Below, one piece after another: positions 11,613-22,970 of a DNA stretch of 64,000 bases. The notes beneath the pieces were generated by a model, which worked only from the letters and a program-made list of their open reading frames with translations, was not told the DNA's origin and made no database searches. The stretch spans positions 372,001-436,000 of the forward strand of contig VSJF01000013.1 in assembly GCA_009739215.1 (NCBI GenBank), read 5' to 3'. The stretch comes from Floccularia luteovirens. Its lineage: Eukaryota; Basidiomycota; Agaricomycetes; Agaricales; Squamanitaceae. The position numbers and the translations under genes are program-made. Within the stretch, counting starts at the first letter, position 1, and each line of letters starts with the position of its first letter.

Positions 11613-13967
11613 ATGAATCGACCTGGTGAGCGTTTGACTGATTTTACAGTTCTTCATACATGTTGTCATCGTCCTTTTCTCAATGCATACCTTTCAGGTC
11701 AACCACCACAGAGACCACCGACCCTAGCCACCAATCCGGGACTGGCATCCCAATTTCGTCCTCCATACCCAGCATATGGCCTACCTCCGAGAAACGTCAA
11801 TGTTCTTCAAGGTCCAGGATATGTTACAGGGCTTCAACCGAGCAATCATCGTACATCAGGGCAGCAATCTCAAGTGCAGCAACTAACAACACAGTCTGCA
11901 CAATCTTTCCTTCGACCGGCAGGTCAAAGTAGTTTTGCGTTTGGTGGAGCTCTGGGACAACATCAAGCAACATCTGGCCTCCAACAGCAACAACTGAATT
12001 CACAACAGTCCCATTCGACTAATGGGATATCCAACAGCCTTGGTTCTCATCTTACACAAACACCTAATCAAGGCAACGCAACTTCAGTATCATCAACGAG
12101 CGAGGTTGGGTTGGACCCCAATGATTTTCCAGCACTAGGATCTACACCGGCGAACAATAATAATTCAAGTAGCAGCAATGGTGCAAATTTGGGAAGTGCT
12201 ACGACAAGCTATGCTAGTCAGGCGGGAACAGGAGTGCAGTTAGGAGGGACAGGGGCGACGGGGTCAGGTGGTGGTGGTATTGGCGGGAGTACGGGTTCGG
12301 GAAATCAAACACGAGATTTTACACCAGACGATTTTCCAGCGCTGGGAGGCCAATCGCATACGCAAAGTCAAACGCCGCCGCAAAATCAAATACCAAACCA
12401 AGAAAACCATTCGCATCCGCCGGGCCTAAATGGGTTTCAGCACACAGAACATTCACAACAGCACAGGCAAAACCTATTAGGGGTTCTAGGTGGTGGTCTT
12501 CAAGGTCCAACGACGCCTGGGATGTTGAATATAGGCCAGACACAAACGAGGAGTATACATCCTGGGTTCCAACAAAACCAGGCAGAGACGGAGAAGCAGC
12601 AGCAACGTGTGAGTAAATCGAGTATATTCATATTGTTGGCGATGCATTCCATTCGTTTATTTCTATGGCATTTTACTATATGTGCGATACCTGACCAGTC
12701 ATATGTTAGAACAACTATTCATTAAAGCTCAATCAAACCTCGTATGCGGCATGGAGTTCTCCAAATATTAACCCTAGTCCACAAGGCAATGGTGGAGGGG
12801 TGAGTCTCATTTGTTAATAATACTTCAGTAGGCTTCGATCGAACTAAATATCTTCCCTTAGCCAAACGGTTCATCACTATCAACGCACCTTAATGCCCCA
12901 CCAGGCGTACCACCTCCCGGGTCCTCTTATCCACACCAGGAACAATCAGGTCACACACCCGGACCACTGACAACATCGACCTCAGCCCCAAATTATCCTT
13001 CGAACGGCTTCCCAACGGGGGAGTCACAAGCGAATCCAAGCGACTCGAGTGGAAATCCACATCCTAATCCAAATCCAAATAATTCAACTTCAAATCCAAC
13101 CCTCAACCCTCTGCCTAACTCCGCGCTCCAGCAGCATCCTCAAACGCCAGCCGAACAGGTTTTAATGAGTGCAGCAGATCGATGGGGTTTACTCTCCTTG
13201 ATTACCATGATGAAATCTGCAAATTCAGATTTAGATCATGGATTAACCAGCGTAGGGACTGACCTGGGTACGATGGGGTTGGATATGAGTTACGTAGGGT
13301 GGGTGGGACATGCGACCTAGGTGATTTGATATTGAAATGGTTGTTCTAGGAATCTATATTCCACATTCATTACACCGTGGGCAGACCAGTCGGCTGCTCA
13401 TGCGGTGGAACCGGATTTCCACCTCCCGGCATGTTACCTAAACGTACAAGCACCTCCTCCTGGGCCGGCTAAGGCAGCTGCATTCAGTGACGAGACATTG
13501 TTCTTTATGTTCTATTCAAGTCCAAGGGATCTCCTACAGGAAGTTGCTGCGCAAGAACTGTGCGTAAAATTGTTTAGGGGAGGTCTTTGTTAAATCAAAC
13601 CAATTAATTGATATCTTGTAGGTGGAACCGCAACTGGCGATATCATAAGGAGCTCCGGCTTTGGATAACAAAAGAAAGTGGAACGTCACCCTCTCAGAAA
13701 GTTCAAGGGGGCAACGGAGAACAGGGCCAATACACATATTGGGACCCAGAAAATTGGGGGAAGGAACGAAAGGATATGACAGTGATGTATGCTGACTTGG
13801 AGGAGAAAAATGTGCCAGCCCTGCTACCAGGCCCTACACTAATAGTCGCACAGCCATCCGCATCGACGCAATCAGCGACACAGAGTCAACTAAGCTCCCA
13901 AATCCAACAAAACCAAGTGTCGTCCGCGCAGAGAGGTTCTTTTCAAATGGGTATGGCGGGTTTGTGA
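11613..13967 (+). CDS. NOT2: CCR4-NOT complex subunit NOT2 (CNOT2)
   Basis: Six exons (11613-11625, 11698-12608, 12728-12799, 12862-13298, 13350-13559, 13622-13967), giving 662 aa. The N-terminal two thirds is Gln/Asn/Gly/Ser-rich and disordered, with two copies of the DDFPALG motif (PNDFPALGS and PDDFPALGG) seen in NOT2 orthologues. The C-terminal NOT2/3/5 (NOT-box) domain includes LNLYSTFITPWADQ-type sequence, then FYSSPRDLLQEVAAQELWNRNWRYHKELRLWIT and GQYTYWDPENWGKERKDM. NOT2 scaffolds the NOT module with NOT1 and NOT3/5 for mRNA deadenylation and decay. The first exon is only 13 nt, and the start is supported by the short MNRPG peptide followed by a Pro/Gln-rich run. All junctions are GT-AG and the domain is complete. 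Confidence 0.9.
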
Positions 13968-14598
13968 TAGCATTTTTTGTCTTATGTTATTGCAATTCTT
14001 TCTGCATGGCATATACTCTTCGTCTGGCTTTTTGCAGCTTATTCCTTGAGAACTTTGTACCTTTTACTTAACTTTTTCCTGACATCTCCTAACATTGCTT
14101 GCTCCCTTATCTGTCACCCCTTTCCTCCGCTTTGCGCCTGTGAGCACATATTGTCAGTTATTGAGACTGGCTGTCGATGATGATCGCCATCTCTAATCTC
14201 GTGCACGTTGCAAAAACTCGTTTTATGGGTAGGTGGCGTACTTATAGTATGCGACAGTTCGGTCCTGGTACACCGTATTGTTTCCCTACGTTCGAACCAG
14301 GTGCTACATATAAATTCATGCTAAGATGCGTTCTCGTAAGGTTACAATCTCCCACAATTTTGAGGTTCAACTCCGCGAATATTTGGATGAGCCTGGGTAC
14401 TGGGTTCAATGGCTGATGATCGAGGAGTTATTTGGTTTCTTCTTGGTCTTTCATTTCGTAGGTTTGTAGCGAAGAATCGTCTTGAAGATATGAACCCTTT
14501 TCTGACAGTATAAAGCAAGGATTCGCGAGTTCTAGCAACTACCGTGACTGCCCAAACCCACACCCATCCGCGATATCTCTAGTCCAGAATTAGATATT
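13968..14598. other. Spacer upstream of the GGTase-I beta gene
   Basis: About 630 bp. Its first part is T-rich (NOT2 3' region). The second part has open frames without family features. No tRNA, repeat or defined promoter element is seen. The frame of the next gene stays open upstream of its first ATG, so a more upstream start cannot be excluded. Confidence 0.4.
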
Positions 14599-16188
14599 AT
14601 GGCTGAGCTACCACCTCTCGCTCGCAATGGGATTGTATCTCATTGTAAAAGGTGCTTGACAGGTAATACTGCTTCGTTCTTCTCAATTGGTCTTTCGTGT
14701 GAATAACTTATTGTCTCGGCATATACCAGGCCTTCCGTCGTCTCAGATAGAGGCAGACTCTTCAAGGTGACTCTAGGTCAACCACTTCGGATTTCAACCA
14801 CTTGATCGATTCGTATATTCTACTCAACAGACTAGCTATTATTTTTTATTGCATCGGCTCGTTTGATCTTCTTGGTGTAGCCCAACAAGGATTATCCGAA
14901 AATAATCGGAAAGACTGGAAAGAATGGATCTGGGCGCAACAGACAAGTGCATAACACTTGCACTGGGATAATTCATTTATTTACAATTGATGTGTATCTG
15001 CGAAACAGGTGGACCATACGGTTCTGGTTTCAAACCGAGCTCTTTTATGAGCACGGACCCGACGCCAAATCCAACTGTCAGTCTTTTGCTATGTTCAGAT
15101 GTTGCAAACTCTATTCTTGACACCCAGTTTGTCAGATACAAAGTTTGGCATACGACACCCCCCATGTCATCATGACATACACTGCACTTTTTGTCCCTGT
15201 CAATTTTGAGGGACGACTTTTCCAGGTTGGATCGTTCTGGTATCATAACTTTCCTACGGGCTTGTCAAAAAGATGATGGAAGGTACGAATTTTCACACCG
15301 AATACATTGGTCATTGAACGGAATGCGTGAATAGCTTTTCCACCGTGCCTGGGAGCGGAGAATGTGATATACGGACTGTTTATTGTGCTTTTGCAATCAG
15401 CAGCATGCTTGACGATTGGTCTGGTATAGACGTCGAACGCGCGATAAGCTTCATTTCGACTTGTCGAGTAATAAATTCCAATTAGGTCACCGCTAATTCT
15501 AACCATGCCTTCTATTCTTACAGACATATGAAGGTGGATATGGCCAATATCCTCACTGCGAGGCACAAGGTTTGATCATGGTCCGTTCACAGGTTCATTG
15601 GATGTTGATAAAATCATGAAGGGGGAACGACATATATCGCAATCGCATCACTTCATCTCGCTCCACAAGGGGCAGATTTATTGACGAGCCAGGATCGTCG
15701 CCTGACAGTTCAATGGCTCTTGCGTAACCAGGAAGATTCCGGAGGTTTTCGTGGTCGAACGGGGAAGGGTGCGGACGCGTGTTATTGCTTTTGGTGTGGG
15801 GCTGCTTTGAAGGTTGGTGGCCGTATAGCAGTCGTGAACTTTTATCTCACCATTGGACCAGATTCTCGGCGCAGGGGACCATGTTAACGCGGAGTCACTT
15901 GCAGGCTTCCTTGCACGGTGCCAATCCAAGTACGGGGGTATTGCAAAGGCTCCTGGAGAGCACCCAGGTATATATGTCCTTAACCATATGAAGGAAACGA
16001 TTGACTGGTTCATGGTATTAGATCCGTACCACACGTATCTCTCCCTTGCTGCGTTGTCCATGTATCCTCCGGAGGTAGACAGCCAGAACCCTGGTGCAGA
16101 GACCTGGAAGTTCGAGCCGTTGGATCCCTTGCTTAACGCTAGATTGGAAACGGCACTGTGGGCTAGAAAGTATATACCTTCGAAGTGA
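14599..16188 (+). CDS. CDC43: Protein geranylgeranyltransferase type I beta subunit, with one-base frameshift
   Basis: Beta subunit of GGTase-I, which with the shared alpha subunit attaches geranylgeranyl to CaaX proteins such as Rho GTPases. Ten exons: 14599-14662, 14730-14766, 14831-14946, 15009-15076, 15136-15282, 15335-15467, 15524-15569, 15622-15812, 15862-15967, 16022-16188. Family blocks in order are SSRLAIIFYCIGSFDLLG, DTPHVIMTYTAL, CAFAISSMLDDWSGID, TYEGGYGQYP, GGTTYIAIASLHLAP, GFRGRTGKGADACYCFWCGAALK and DPYHTYLSLAALSM. The zinc ligands (Asp and Cys in GADACYCFW, His in DPYHTY) are present. The exon sum is one base over a multiple of three: after YTAL in exon 5 the T5 run at 15188-15192 has one T too many for the conserved LSLSILRDDF continuation. 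Since the gene is normally single-copy and important, sequence error is as likely as real loss. Confidence 0.8.
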
Positions 16189-17031
16189 TAGAACTGATCC
16201 TTCTTGCTTCCGAATATATCGCTATTATCTCTCAGACTTCATCTTTTGTTACAACCACTGTCAAAAATAGATTTTTTTACCCGTTATGGACTCCTTAGCA
16301 TTCTCTATCTACAGAACTACCATGAGGCTTCGATCGCAGGCGAGAATCGACGCTTATTAAACATTGAGGTATATACGTTTCACTTTCGAACCTAGGGTTC
16401 ATCTAGAACGGTCTACCTTCGATTTCCACGATCAGAACGAATCACCGTTGACAAAGAAATCCTTGCTGATCATTATGTGTATGCGTGGCTAGACTATAGT
16501 ATCTGTCAGGGTAAAGTAGTCACCGCCAGCTAGAATCCTTGAGCTTGGCAGTTTCGCAAAGTCTGGGATTTTCTCACTGGACACTTCACACATTTTTCTG
16601 ATCATCCTTTTTTCCTTTGAGTTCCGTGACATAATTACCCCCAAACAAAACCATTAATTTTTTTGCGTGACTAATCATTGTACTTTGTTTATTGATCTGT
16701 TTGATAACAAGCATGAGCAAACACATGTACACCTTATCTGACTGACAGATTTCTGAAGTTGTCTTTCAAAAGTTTGAGAGCCCAAAATTATTACAGGCAA
16801 TCATAGTAAACACGGTGTTACTACTAGGGAGCTCGGAACTAGATTTGTAAACAACTAAACATGGCTCGTACGCGTATCAAATGTGAAAAAAGTTGTTAAG
16901 GGTTTATTATGTAATGCAGTAACCTGTCACAGGAACACGAATTGACAATTTCGAAGTCACTACCTCGCCAACGCAATCCACCCTCAGCCCGCTCACCATC
17001 ACTATTGTCAACGTGTGCAACATCAAGCACA
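16189..17031. other. Spacer between CDC43-like and ENT3-like genes
   Basis: About 840 bp, AT-rich, with no supportable gene. Just before the next ATG there is a pyrimidine-rich, C-rich stretch ('ccaccctcagcccgctcacc') typical of fungal start regions. Confidence 0.4.
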
Positions 17032-19016
17032 ATGGACAGACTAGAGTCTCTCTCGAATACCCTTTCTCAAATTACTATGTATGATGTTAAAAGCATGTAC
17101 AACCAGGTAACTTAGATAGCTTCAAAGATCATCTTCAATAGTACTGACGTGTGCTGGCAGGCGAAAAACATGGTCCTCAATGTCAGCGAGATGGAAGCTA
17201 AAGTGCGAGAAGCCACAAATGACGACCCATGGTAAATTTTATCACAAGCTGGAATCGCAAATTGCAAGAAATTAACATGTGCGCAGGGGTGCAAGTTCAA
17301 CTTTGATGCAGGAAATTGCGCAAGGGTATTTTCACCACTTTACATTCTTATATTTTAGCTAACTTCAGAGCGAAATATATAGAACCTTTAGTTTGTGAGT
17401 AATTGGTATACATGGATATCTGGTTTTGCGCTCAATGTCGGAATAGCCAATACTTCAACGAAATCATGCCTTGCATATACGCTAGATTCATGGAGAAAGA
17501 AGCTAGGCAGTGGCGTCAGATATACAAAGTCAGTCGTAAGAATAATATTTTATGTACTTACTAATGATATGGCTAGGCTTTACAACTGCTCGAATATCTA
17601 ATCAAACATGGGTCTGAACGCGTAGTCGATGACACACGTTCACATATATCGACACTTAAGATGCTTCGAAACTTCCATTATATTGACGACAAGGGAAAAG
17701 ATGAAGGGTTAAATGGTAATCAGTACGCATCACGACCGTAATTTGCTGTCTAATCATGACTTCTTAGTACGCAATCGATCCAAGGAACTTGTAGAACTTC
17801 TTTCAGATGTAGAAAAAATTCGCAGCGAGCGTCGCAAGGCTAAAACCAACAAAAGTAAATACTTCGGTGTGGGGAACGACGGGTACAGCGGTGGTAGCAT
17901 GTCTTTTAATTCTGGTGGCGGTAGATATGGTGGGTTTGGTAGTGACAGTTTCAATGGGAGTTCTAGTTATTCGAATGGTAATTACTCTATATCTGGTGGT
18001 AATATACCAATACTAATGGGCCTTAGATCATGGATCGTATGGAGGCAGTAGCAGCGGACGTGGTGGTTTCAGCGATTCAAGGCGTGGATATGAAGAGTAC
18101 AATGCAGGTGATGATGAGGATGTCTCCCAAAATCCTGCTGGAGCGTCCTCACGCCCGACCAGCTCGGTTCGGAGTGCTTCGAGGAAATCCACTGCACCAA
18201 CCCCCGCTCAACCGCCAGCCGCCCCTGCCCCTACACCCGTAGAAGATCTCCTAGGTAGTTTTGGTGATGACGAGACCTCTAACGCCAGTGGACTTAACTC
18301 GGCATCTAACGCTCTAAGCTCTTTGGCAACCAACAAAGCGCTGCCAGTTGTCTCTAATAAAAGTATAAATATTGATGGTAAATCTTATTTTGGTCCATAT
18401 TTCTATTCGACTTACATATTGTTTGATAGATGACGACTTCTCCGACTTCCAGGCTGCGCCAGTTCAAGCACAGCCAGTTGCTCTAAGTAGTGGAGCAACC
18501 AAGCCCAATCTTATGCAAATGTTGAACGCGGCACCTGCTAGGCCAACTGGGTTTACTCAGCAAGGAGGATTCGGAATGACAGGTACAACGATGGGAGCAA
18601 TGCACCGTCCTTCATCGTCAGTCTCATCTCCACCGTCACAATTCGCATCCCCCGTCCAGAGTCAAGCACCGAACTTGTTTGGTAATATGACGGCAATGAA
18701 ACCTACAACACCTGTATACATGCAACCTACATCATCCACGATGAAATCAAACGTAACATCGACTCCCCATGCTGTGAAGCCATCTGGGGGCAATTTCGAC
18801 GACTTGTGGTCTATGTCGCTGGGAAATCAAGCTAAACCAGCTGCCAACAATAACAGTAAATCAATAAAGGATCTTGAAAAGGAAAAGGCTACGGCAGGGT
18901 TATGGGGTGGGCAAAAGTCTCCTCAGAGTGCGAGTTTCGGAACACAAAACTTCGGAGCATTTGGCAACAAGCCCTCAGGTGCCCAAAGCAGCAGTGGGGA
19001 TGACCTGTTGTTATAA
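17032..19016 (+). CDS. ENT3: ENT3/epsinR-type ENTH-domain adaptor
   Basis: Nine exons (17032-17106, 17161-17231, 17287-17325, 17383-17394, 17447-17528, 17577-17715, 17768-17977, 18027-18377, 18430-19016), giving 521 aa. The ENTH domain (residues ~1-155) has the Ent3/epsinR signature: KSMYNQAKNMVLNVSEMEAK, ATNDDPWGASSTLMQEIAQGT, FNEIMPCIYARFMEKEARQW and ALQLLEYLIKHGSERVVDD. Such proteins bind phosphoinositides and work with GGA/AP-1 clathrin adaptors in trafficking between the trans-Golgi and endosomes. The tail is Gly/Ser-rich and then holds acidic adaptor motifs: EDLLGSFGDD and DDFSDFQ (a D-F-x-D-F type gamma-ear ligand), and DDLWSMSLG near the C terminus. Exon 4 is only 12 nt, encoding the TFSF region between QG and QYFNEIM. 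Without it the conserved frame is lost. Confidence 0.88.
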
Positions 19017-19844
19017 TACTAACGCCTCGTTGTATATGCACGATTTCAACTGTTTGTGATTGTTCTCGATCGCAGATTACCCTTTCTACTCTTGTTATAT
19101 ATTTCAGTGAGCCATAGAAATCGCATTCCCTGTGATGTATGTACTCCATAAAGTTCTGGCATCTATGGTTATCTTTGATGATCAAAATGTTTCAATCAGC
19201 GCTCCGCTACTTGCTCGAGCGTTGAAGGTGCTGTAAAAACGGCATATTCCGAACAAACACGGCCTTTTTGTCTAACGCTTGCTGTGTTGCTGACTTGCTT
19301 GCAGGAAGCGAGTATAACCCATCGCCTTTAATCCTTTTGGCGATATCATACAGATTGGTAATATACAGCAAAACTGCGACTCACTCAAATGCTGTGATCC
19401 ATCATTTAAGCCGTCCACACATTACTTAAGGTGCTTATGTATATATACTCTCGTTAGTACGAACTTGGCTGAAATACTTACTAGTATCAGCCTACTCCAG
19501 GAGGCATAAAATCAACACACAGACGTGAAACTACATTCGAGGTTTTTGAACGTTGAAATGTTTTTCTCAATTGTTTCCGAGTTTGTTATTCCTTATGCGA
19601 TCGATCATATAATATTGACTTATATTTAATTTAGGCTACCAGAAGCATAAGTATGGATGGTTGCTAAGTAATTGAATTTACAACGTGTAGATGTTACCGT
19701 AACATCTAAAAAAAGGCGTTTCTGATCACTGTGAATGGTATGTATTATGAACTTCTCCTTTGGACTTGGAGGAAATCTGCCATCAAGGAGATGGGATGGT
19801 TTAAAAGACTAGGTGACCTCTGAAATACACACCAGCATTTCACG
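19017..19844. other. Spacer before the sedolisin gene
   Basis: About 830 bp, AT-rich. No gene, repeat or RNA is recognised. The stretch must carry the ENT3-like 3' end and the sedolisin promoter. Confidence 0.4.
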
Positions 19845-22716
19845 ATGCATCTGTTGCGACAACTCATCTTCTTTATCTTTGCTAATGTGCACGTCGGGCT
19901 TGCAGCCATTGGACCAGATCACCTATCCAGACATGTACTGCATGAGAGAACAATGCAGAATGTTGCTACTCACTGGGTCGCGTCGCGCAGGATGGATCCA
20001 GGAATCATCATACCTATGCGTATCGGACTCACACAGCGTAACCTTGATAACTTGGAATCAATGGTCATGAACGTCTCTCATCCGGAATCGCCTTGGTATG
20101 GACGTCACTTAGCACCATCTGAACTTATTGCTACGTTCTCGCCGAGGCCTGAAACAGTTGCAGCTGTTGTTGATTGGCTCACAGCATCTGGTATCTCTCA
20201 CGAACGATTACAGTTTTCTCCTGATGGAGGATGGATACACGTTCATGCCTCCATTGCTGAAGCCCGAAGAATTACTGAAATCAGAGTATCACATTTATAC
20301 AAATCCATTAGGAGAACAAAAATTTGGTAAGTAGTTTATATCTTATGTTATGTACACGATTGAGACTAATATCACATATCACATTATAGGTTGTCCGGAG
20401 TACTCGATCCCTGCTCATGTGAAAGAACATATAGATATTATAACACCCACCGTACACTATCGATCACTTCCACAGTCCGACATACATCATGACTCCATTA
20501 AAGCAGCGGCCTCCAATAAGGGGTTGCTGAAATCACACGAGAATTCATTAGAGAATTGTGATAAAGAAATCACCATCGATTGCATCCGTGCTCTATACAA
20601 TTTCAATTACAAACCAGTCTCCCAAAAAAAGAATACCCTTGCTATCGGTGCGTGACCTGATTTTCCGTGAAGGGTCCATTTTTCATTATGGGTCTTCTAG
20701 TTGAAATGTCGCCTAATTCCTTTGTGGGTAGCGATTTGGACCAATTTTTTGGGTACAGTGTTATTATCGAACCTTCATTCTGTTTATTAAGATATTAACT
20801 GCAGCAATTTCTCCCCTTTATTGATCGGAAAGAGACCTGAAATTGTATTAATTGATGGAGGTATGCGGCAATCAGAAAAGTACATTATTTTCGTTACTCA
20901 CTGATTGCTGTAGCTGTAATCCAGACAACGCAGCGCGGATTACACTTCAATGGGGAGAGTAACCTCGACCTCGAATTAGCCATGACTCTGACCGATTCAT
21001 ATCCTTCAATTATTTTACTACAGACTGGTGACATGGTCCAAGGTAAAATACCGCAACCATCTTGGAATACCTTTTAATATCGTGTATTTAGAATCCAGCG
21101 ATAACAATTGGCTTGATGCTATAGATGGCAGCTACTGCACGACTCTCGGGGGAGATGATCCATCAATAGTAATCCTACTGTATTTTCCTTGTATAAAACC
21201 AACTAAAGTATTTACGCTTACCAGGATGGGACTTACCCGAATCCTCTTGTAGGCGGATTCAATGGCGAGCTCTTCTATAATCAGTCTCTTATATCACTCT
21301 AATCACAATACATACAGGCCCGCCGGACTGTGGAACTACAGAGATTCCTTCCGTTATCTCCATTTCGTACAGCGATGACGAGTCCCATTTCACACCTTTT
21401 TATGCAAATAGGCAGTGCGCTGAGTTTGGCAAGGCGCGTCCTGTTGGGCAAGTAGCATATAAGGAAGATTTAACTAACTAGAAATCAGCTCGCTCTGATG
21501 GGAACTACTATTTTGTATAGCAGCGGAGATGCAGGAGTCGGTGGACTTCGAGGGTGTCTTAATGAAGATCGTGAGTACTATCTTGTTACACGACCCACCA
21601 TACCTGAGCCTGGGTTGACAGACATATCTGTGGATAATGGCACAATTTTCAGTCCAGAATTTCCAGTAAGTGATACTTAAACTTTGGATGTACCAAAAAA
21701 TGGATACAGTTTATAACAACAGATGGGCTGCCCATACGTAACTGCGGTTGGCGCTACTGGAATTAATTTTGGATCTTCTGTGTATGAGCCAGAGACAGCC
21801 TGTCCCTGGACTGGTGGAGGTTTCTCGAATTTTTATGAGTAAATGCATCATCTAGTCACACGAGCGCCTTGAATACTAATTAACGACGTTCAGAATGCCC
21901 TCGTACCAACAAGACGCGGTAAAAAATTATCTACAGAAACATCATCCTCCATATACAGATGGGCAATTCAATAACTCTGGTGTAGCTGTAAGTATACATT
22001 ATATACAAAATATTCGGGCACTTACGAGAAAAATAGCGGGCCTACCCCGATATTTCAGCGAATGGGTGAGCGTTATAAATTCAGTCCTGATATCCAAGAC
22101 TTTAATTTTAACTTCTCTATTAGTCAAAATGTTGTTGCCAGTACGTAGCCTCCTCAATTTTTTAAGCTCGAAATGCTAACTTTTTTCTCTGAAAAAGTTG
22201 TAAATGACCAATTCCAGCATGCCAATGGGACATCTCCTTCAACTCCGATTATAGCCTCCATGATCGCGATGATAAACGACGCTCGATTGGCCGCCGGAAA
22301 AAAATCAGTCGGATTTATCAACCCTGCGGTATGCAATAATAATAGTCTGTTGGGTTCCAAATAGGTTTTGTAACACCGATTTGCACAGATCTACTCGTCG
22401 AAATTTTCTGATGCGTTCAATGATATCGTTTCCGGTAACAATCCGGGATGTAGTATGTTTCCCGTTGTCTTATTTTTTAACCTCTTTTTACTCAAATACA
22501 TACGCAGATACTCCCGGATTCTCAGCGTATGTTTTTTCTTACTTTTGATTCGTTTACCGGCTGATGTTGGGTTGATTACTCAGCGTTCCCGGATGGGATC
22601 CAATCACAGGTGAGCTCACTACCAAATATGAAATTAATGGAGGTCATGAATATCGTACAGGACTTGGGACTCCTAAATTCGACAAGCTGTTAAAGGCTTT
22701 CATGGATTTACCATAA
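19845..22716 (+). CDS. Sedolisin (S53, tripeptidyl-peptidase-like) protease, with one-base frameshift
   Basis: Secreted acid serine-carboxyl peptidase. Nineteen exons from 19845-20326 to 22661-22716; the smallest are 17 nt (22124-22140) and 19 nt (22508-22526). Features in order: a signal peptide (LLRQLIFFIFANVHVGLAA); a pro-domain with HPESPWYGRHLAPSEL; the catalytic Glu/Asp pair in GESNLDLELAM; the oxyanion region LYSSGDAGVGG; MGCPYVTAVGAT; RAYPDISANG; the catalytic Ser in HANGTSPSTP; and VPGWDPITGLGTPKF at the end. The spliced length is one base over a multiple of three. The excess is a C in the CCC run at 20263-20265, where IAEA should continue as EELLKSEYHIYTNPLG. Two introns appear to start with GC (21265 and 21434). 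All catalytic residues are present, so the gene is either mis-sequenced at one base or newly broken. Confidence 0.82.
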
Positions 22717-22970
22717 TTTTCTCAACTTAAATTGATGATGCTCGTCAGTTTCAATTATTCAGGTAGATAGTAATTATTTAAATGGTGTCGAGCGTTCTTT
22801 TTCGTAATAGGGTTTTCACATTTCTAGAACAGGGAATTAGGTACTGGCCAGACCGTCTGAACTCTCAGCATTTCAATGATATATTTTAAAAGGGTGTTTA
22901 CTGACTAACTTTAGTACACATGAAAAAGTTTTTGCAAACCGCAATAAGATTGAAACACAAATCAATCGAT

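Noticed and set aside
14342..14563. Minus-strand frame upstream of the GGTase-I beta gene
   Set aside because: No family features, and it overlaps the likely 5' region of the plus-strand gene.
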